This document shows, in pieces, positions 6,207 to 7,589 of a DNA stretch of 7,589 bases (positions are counted from its first letter, which is position 1; every line of letters begins with the position of its first letter). The notes under the pieces are model-generated. The model was given only the letters and a program-made list of their open reading frames with translations, was not told the origin of the DNA and did not search any database. A program made the translations under genes and the position numbers. The stretch lies in contig JBJOHC010000244.1 in the NCBI GenBank assembly GCA_046047955.1, forward strand, positions 1-7,589. The letters are read 5' to 3'. The stretch comes from QWPT01 sp046047955. Its GTDB lineage: Bacteria; Planctomycetota; Phycisphaerae; Phycisphaerales; SM1A02.

Positions 6207-7589
6207 ATGATCGATCTGGGTTCGCGGCGGATGCCGAGGGCGCGTGGAGTGAAGGCGTTCGGTGTGAAGGCGTTCCGGGTGGTGGCGTGCGTGATGGCGC
6301 TGGCGTCTCCGCTGGCGCTCGCGCCGCAGGTACTCGCGCGAGATGCGGCGATCGAGGGGGGCGTCGAGGCACCGCTCGAGGCGGCCCCCGCGCAGGGCGC
6401 CGTCGAGGTGATCGGTGCCGATCGGGGAGGCGACGACGAGGCGAACCTTCGCGCGGGCACCGAGTCCGGTCCCGATGGCGGCGACGAGGCGGCTCCCGAC
6501 GCGACGAGCCGCGCCGTCCTCGAGGCCGTGCAGGCGCTTGAGCGGACGGCGTTCGGGCAGTGGCTCCGGGCGCATGAACTCGCCTGGAACGCGATCGCGC
6601 TCGGAGCGCTCGCCGCGCTCGCGTTCGCGGGCTTCGTCGTCGTGCGCGGCGCGCTCCGCGGGATCGTGCGGACGGCGCTCGCGAAGGCAGGCCGCGAGGC
6701 GGCGGCGCGCGAGGTCGAGCGCGCGCGGATTCCCGGCGTCGTCGGGCTGATGGCGGTGCTCCTCGTCGTGGCGAGGGTGGTCGGGGCGCTTGGTGGCGCG
6801 GAGCTTCTGCATCCGCTGGCCGCGGCGCCGCTCGCGAACCTCCTGTCGGCCGTGACGGTCCTCCTCGGCGTCGTGCTCGCGGGGCGGCTCCTGACGGTCG
6901 CCGACGAGCTCTACAGCGCGCGTCCCGAGGTGAACCGCAAGGGCGCGCTCGCGGGGTACCGGCAGGTGGCGATGGTGCCGGTTGGGCTGATCGGCGTGAT
7001 CTCCGCGGTCGCGATCGCGGTCGGGAAGAGCCCGGTCGTGTTCCTCGCGGCGCTCGGTGCGCTCGCGGCGGTCGTCGGCGTCGTCTTCAAGGACTTCATC
7101 CTCTCGCTCGTCGCGAACCTCATGCTGACCGCGACCGACGCGATCCGCGCGGGCGACTGGGTCGAACTCAAGCAGCACGGAATCGACGGACGGATCGCCG
7201 AGATCAAGGCGACGGCGGTGCGCGTCCAGAACGCCGACGGCACGGTGCACTCGGTGCCGATCGCGCGCTTCGTGCAGGAGCCGTACCTGAACTACCGCTC
7301 GAAGTACGGCTCGCCCGGGCGGCGCGTGCGGCGGGCGATGCGCGTCGACGCGCGCAGCGTGCGCACGCTCGGCGCGGGCGAGCTCGAGGCGCTCGCGCGC
7401 GACGCGGCGATGGCCGCCGCGATCGAACGCGCGCGGCGGACGGCGGCGGCGGGGGGCGCGCTCACGAACCTCGCGTGCTTCAAGGCCGCGGTCGAGTCGA
7501 TGCTCGCGGGCGAGGAGACGGTCGACGACACGCTGCCGATCGCGCTCACGCAGGGCGAGGCCGCGCCGGGCGCGCTGCCCGCGGGGATC
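6207..7589 (+). CDS. MscS-superfamily mechanosensitive channel, YbdG-like (3'-truncated)
   Basis: The frame runs open to the window end (461 residues visible). Residues 1-44 look like a signal peptide: basic start, a hydrophobic stretch around 25-39, and possible cleavage after VLA44. Residues 45-125 form an acidic, Ala/Gly/Asp-rich extracytoplasmic linker. Transmembrane segments follow at about 127-146, then IPGVVGLMAVLLVVARVVGA, LANLLSAVTVLLGVVLAGRL and VAMVPVGLIGVISAVAIAVG. The Gly/Ala-rich pore helix from P276 passes through VFKDFILSLVANL at 293-305. The cytoplasmic beta domain has GDWVELKQHGIDGRIAEI and VRVQNADGTVHSVP. GRRVRRAMRVD, and later LTNLACFKAAVES and GALPAGI, match the C-terminal region of the E. 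coli miniconductance channel YbdG as I recall it. The last several dozen residues are missing. Such channels release solutes when membrane tension rises on hypo-osmotic shock. Co-transcription with the tRNA 63 nt upstream is possible. Confidence 0.9.
   Translation, partial: MIDLGSRRMPRARGVKAFGVKAFRVVACVMALASPLALAPQVLARDAAIEGGVEAPLEAAPAQGAVEVIGADRGGDDEANLRAGTESGPDGGDEAAPDATSRAVLEAVQALERTAFGQWLRAHELAWNAIALGALAALAFAGFVVVRGALRGIVRTALAKAGREAAAREVERARIPGVVGLMAVLLVVARVVGALGGAELLHPLAAAPLANLLSAVTVLLGVVLAGRLLTVADELYSARPEVNRKGALAGYRQVAMVPVGLIGVISAVAIAVGKSPVVFLAALGALAAVVGVVFKDFILSLVANLMLTATDAIRAGDWVELKQHGIDGRIAEIKATAVRVQNADGTVHSVPIARFVQEPYLNYRSKYGSPGRRVRRAMRVDARSVRTLGAGELEALARDAAMAAAIERARRTAAAGGALTNLACFKAAVESMLAGEETVDDTLPIALTQGEAAPGALPAGI
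6249..6275 (+). repeat. Tandem 15-bp duplication in the channel's signal peptide
   Basis: GTGAAGGCGTTC occurs at 6249-6260 and again at 6264-6275, period 15 bp. The copies encode adjacent pentapeptides VKAFG and VKAFR, with identical codons in the first four positions. This looks like a slipped-strand duplication. It lengthens the basic n-region of the predicted signal peptide without shifting the frame. Confidence 0.6.

Noticed and set aside
2238..7250. A 1670-residue open frame on the minus strand covering mnmG, the exported gene, the tRNA and part of the channel gene
   Set aside because: Only the last 673 residues match MnmG. The rest is Arg/Ala-rich antisense shadow, as expected when GC-rich codons lack stops, and it would cross a tRNA gene.
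1..7589. Genomic island, prophage, IS element or CRISPR array
   Set aside because: There is no integrase, transposase, terminal inverted repeat, spacer-repeat pattern or composition break. The tRNA has no duplicated 3' end in the window that would mark an attachment site.

Overview
This window is very GC-rich bacterial chromosomal DNA (roughly 70% or more by eye). It holds four protein-coding genes on the plus strand, two of them cut by the window edges, one gene on the minus strand, and one tRNA. The genes look like ordinary chromosomal housekeeping and accessory genes. I see no phage, IS element, CRISPR array or integration module. The composition, the wording of several MnmG motifs, a tRNA without an encoded CCA end and sparse ribosome-binding sites would fit a GC-rich lineage such as Planctomycetota (Phycisphaerae-like). 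That placement is a low-confidence guess.

Layout: (i) 3-884, the C-terminal ~293 residues of an NMT1/THI5-like ABC-transporter substrate-binding protein. (ii) 901-2037, a complete Y-family DNA polymerase IV (dinB), 16 bp downstream on the same strand. (iii) 2038-2237, a 200-bp gene-free spacer between convergent genes, with a perfect 10-bp inverted repeat just after the dinB stop. (iv) 4259-2238 on the minus strand, mnmG, the tRNA-wobble-uridine modification subunit, with an extra ~36-residue segment. (v) A 63-bp divergent intergenic region with a -10-like TACC(A/G)T hexamer exactly 9 nt before each ATG. (vi) 4323-6014, an uncharacterised exported protein of 563 aa. (vii) 6071-6143, tRNA-Thr(UGU) with one mismatch in the anticodon stem. 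(viii) 6207 to the window end, an MscS-superfamily channel of the YbdG/miniconductance type with an added signal peptide and acidic linker, truncated at its C-terminus.

Functionally the genes look independent: solute capture, translesion synthesis, tRNA modification, an exported protein of unknown role, a tRNA and an osmotic-shock channel. MnmG and tRNA-Thr are both translation genes, but the MnmE/MnmG pathway classically modifies split-box tRNAs, not tRNA-Thr, so their proximity need not be functional.

The most notable signal belongs to no single gene. The self-complementary tetranucleotide ACGT occurs once in 7.6 kb (5080-5083), although ACG followed by A, C or G is very common. Codon choice in every gene steers around it. 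This points to restriction avoidance, or to methylation and deamination, at ACGT in this lineage. I found no convincing undescribed multi-gene system.
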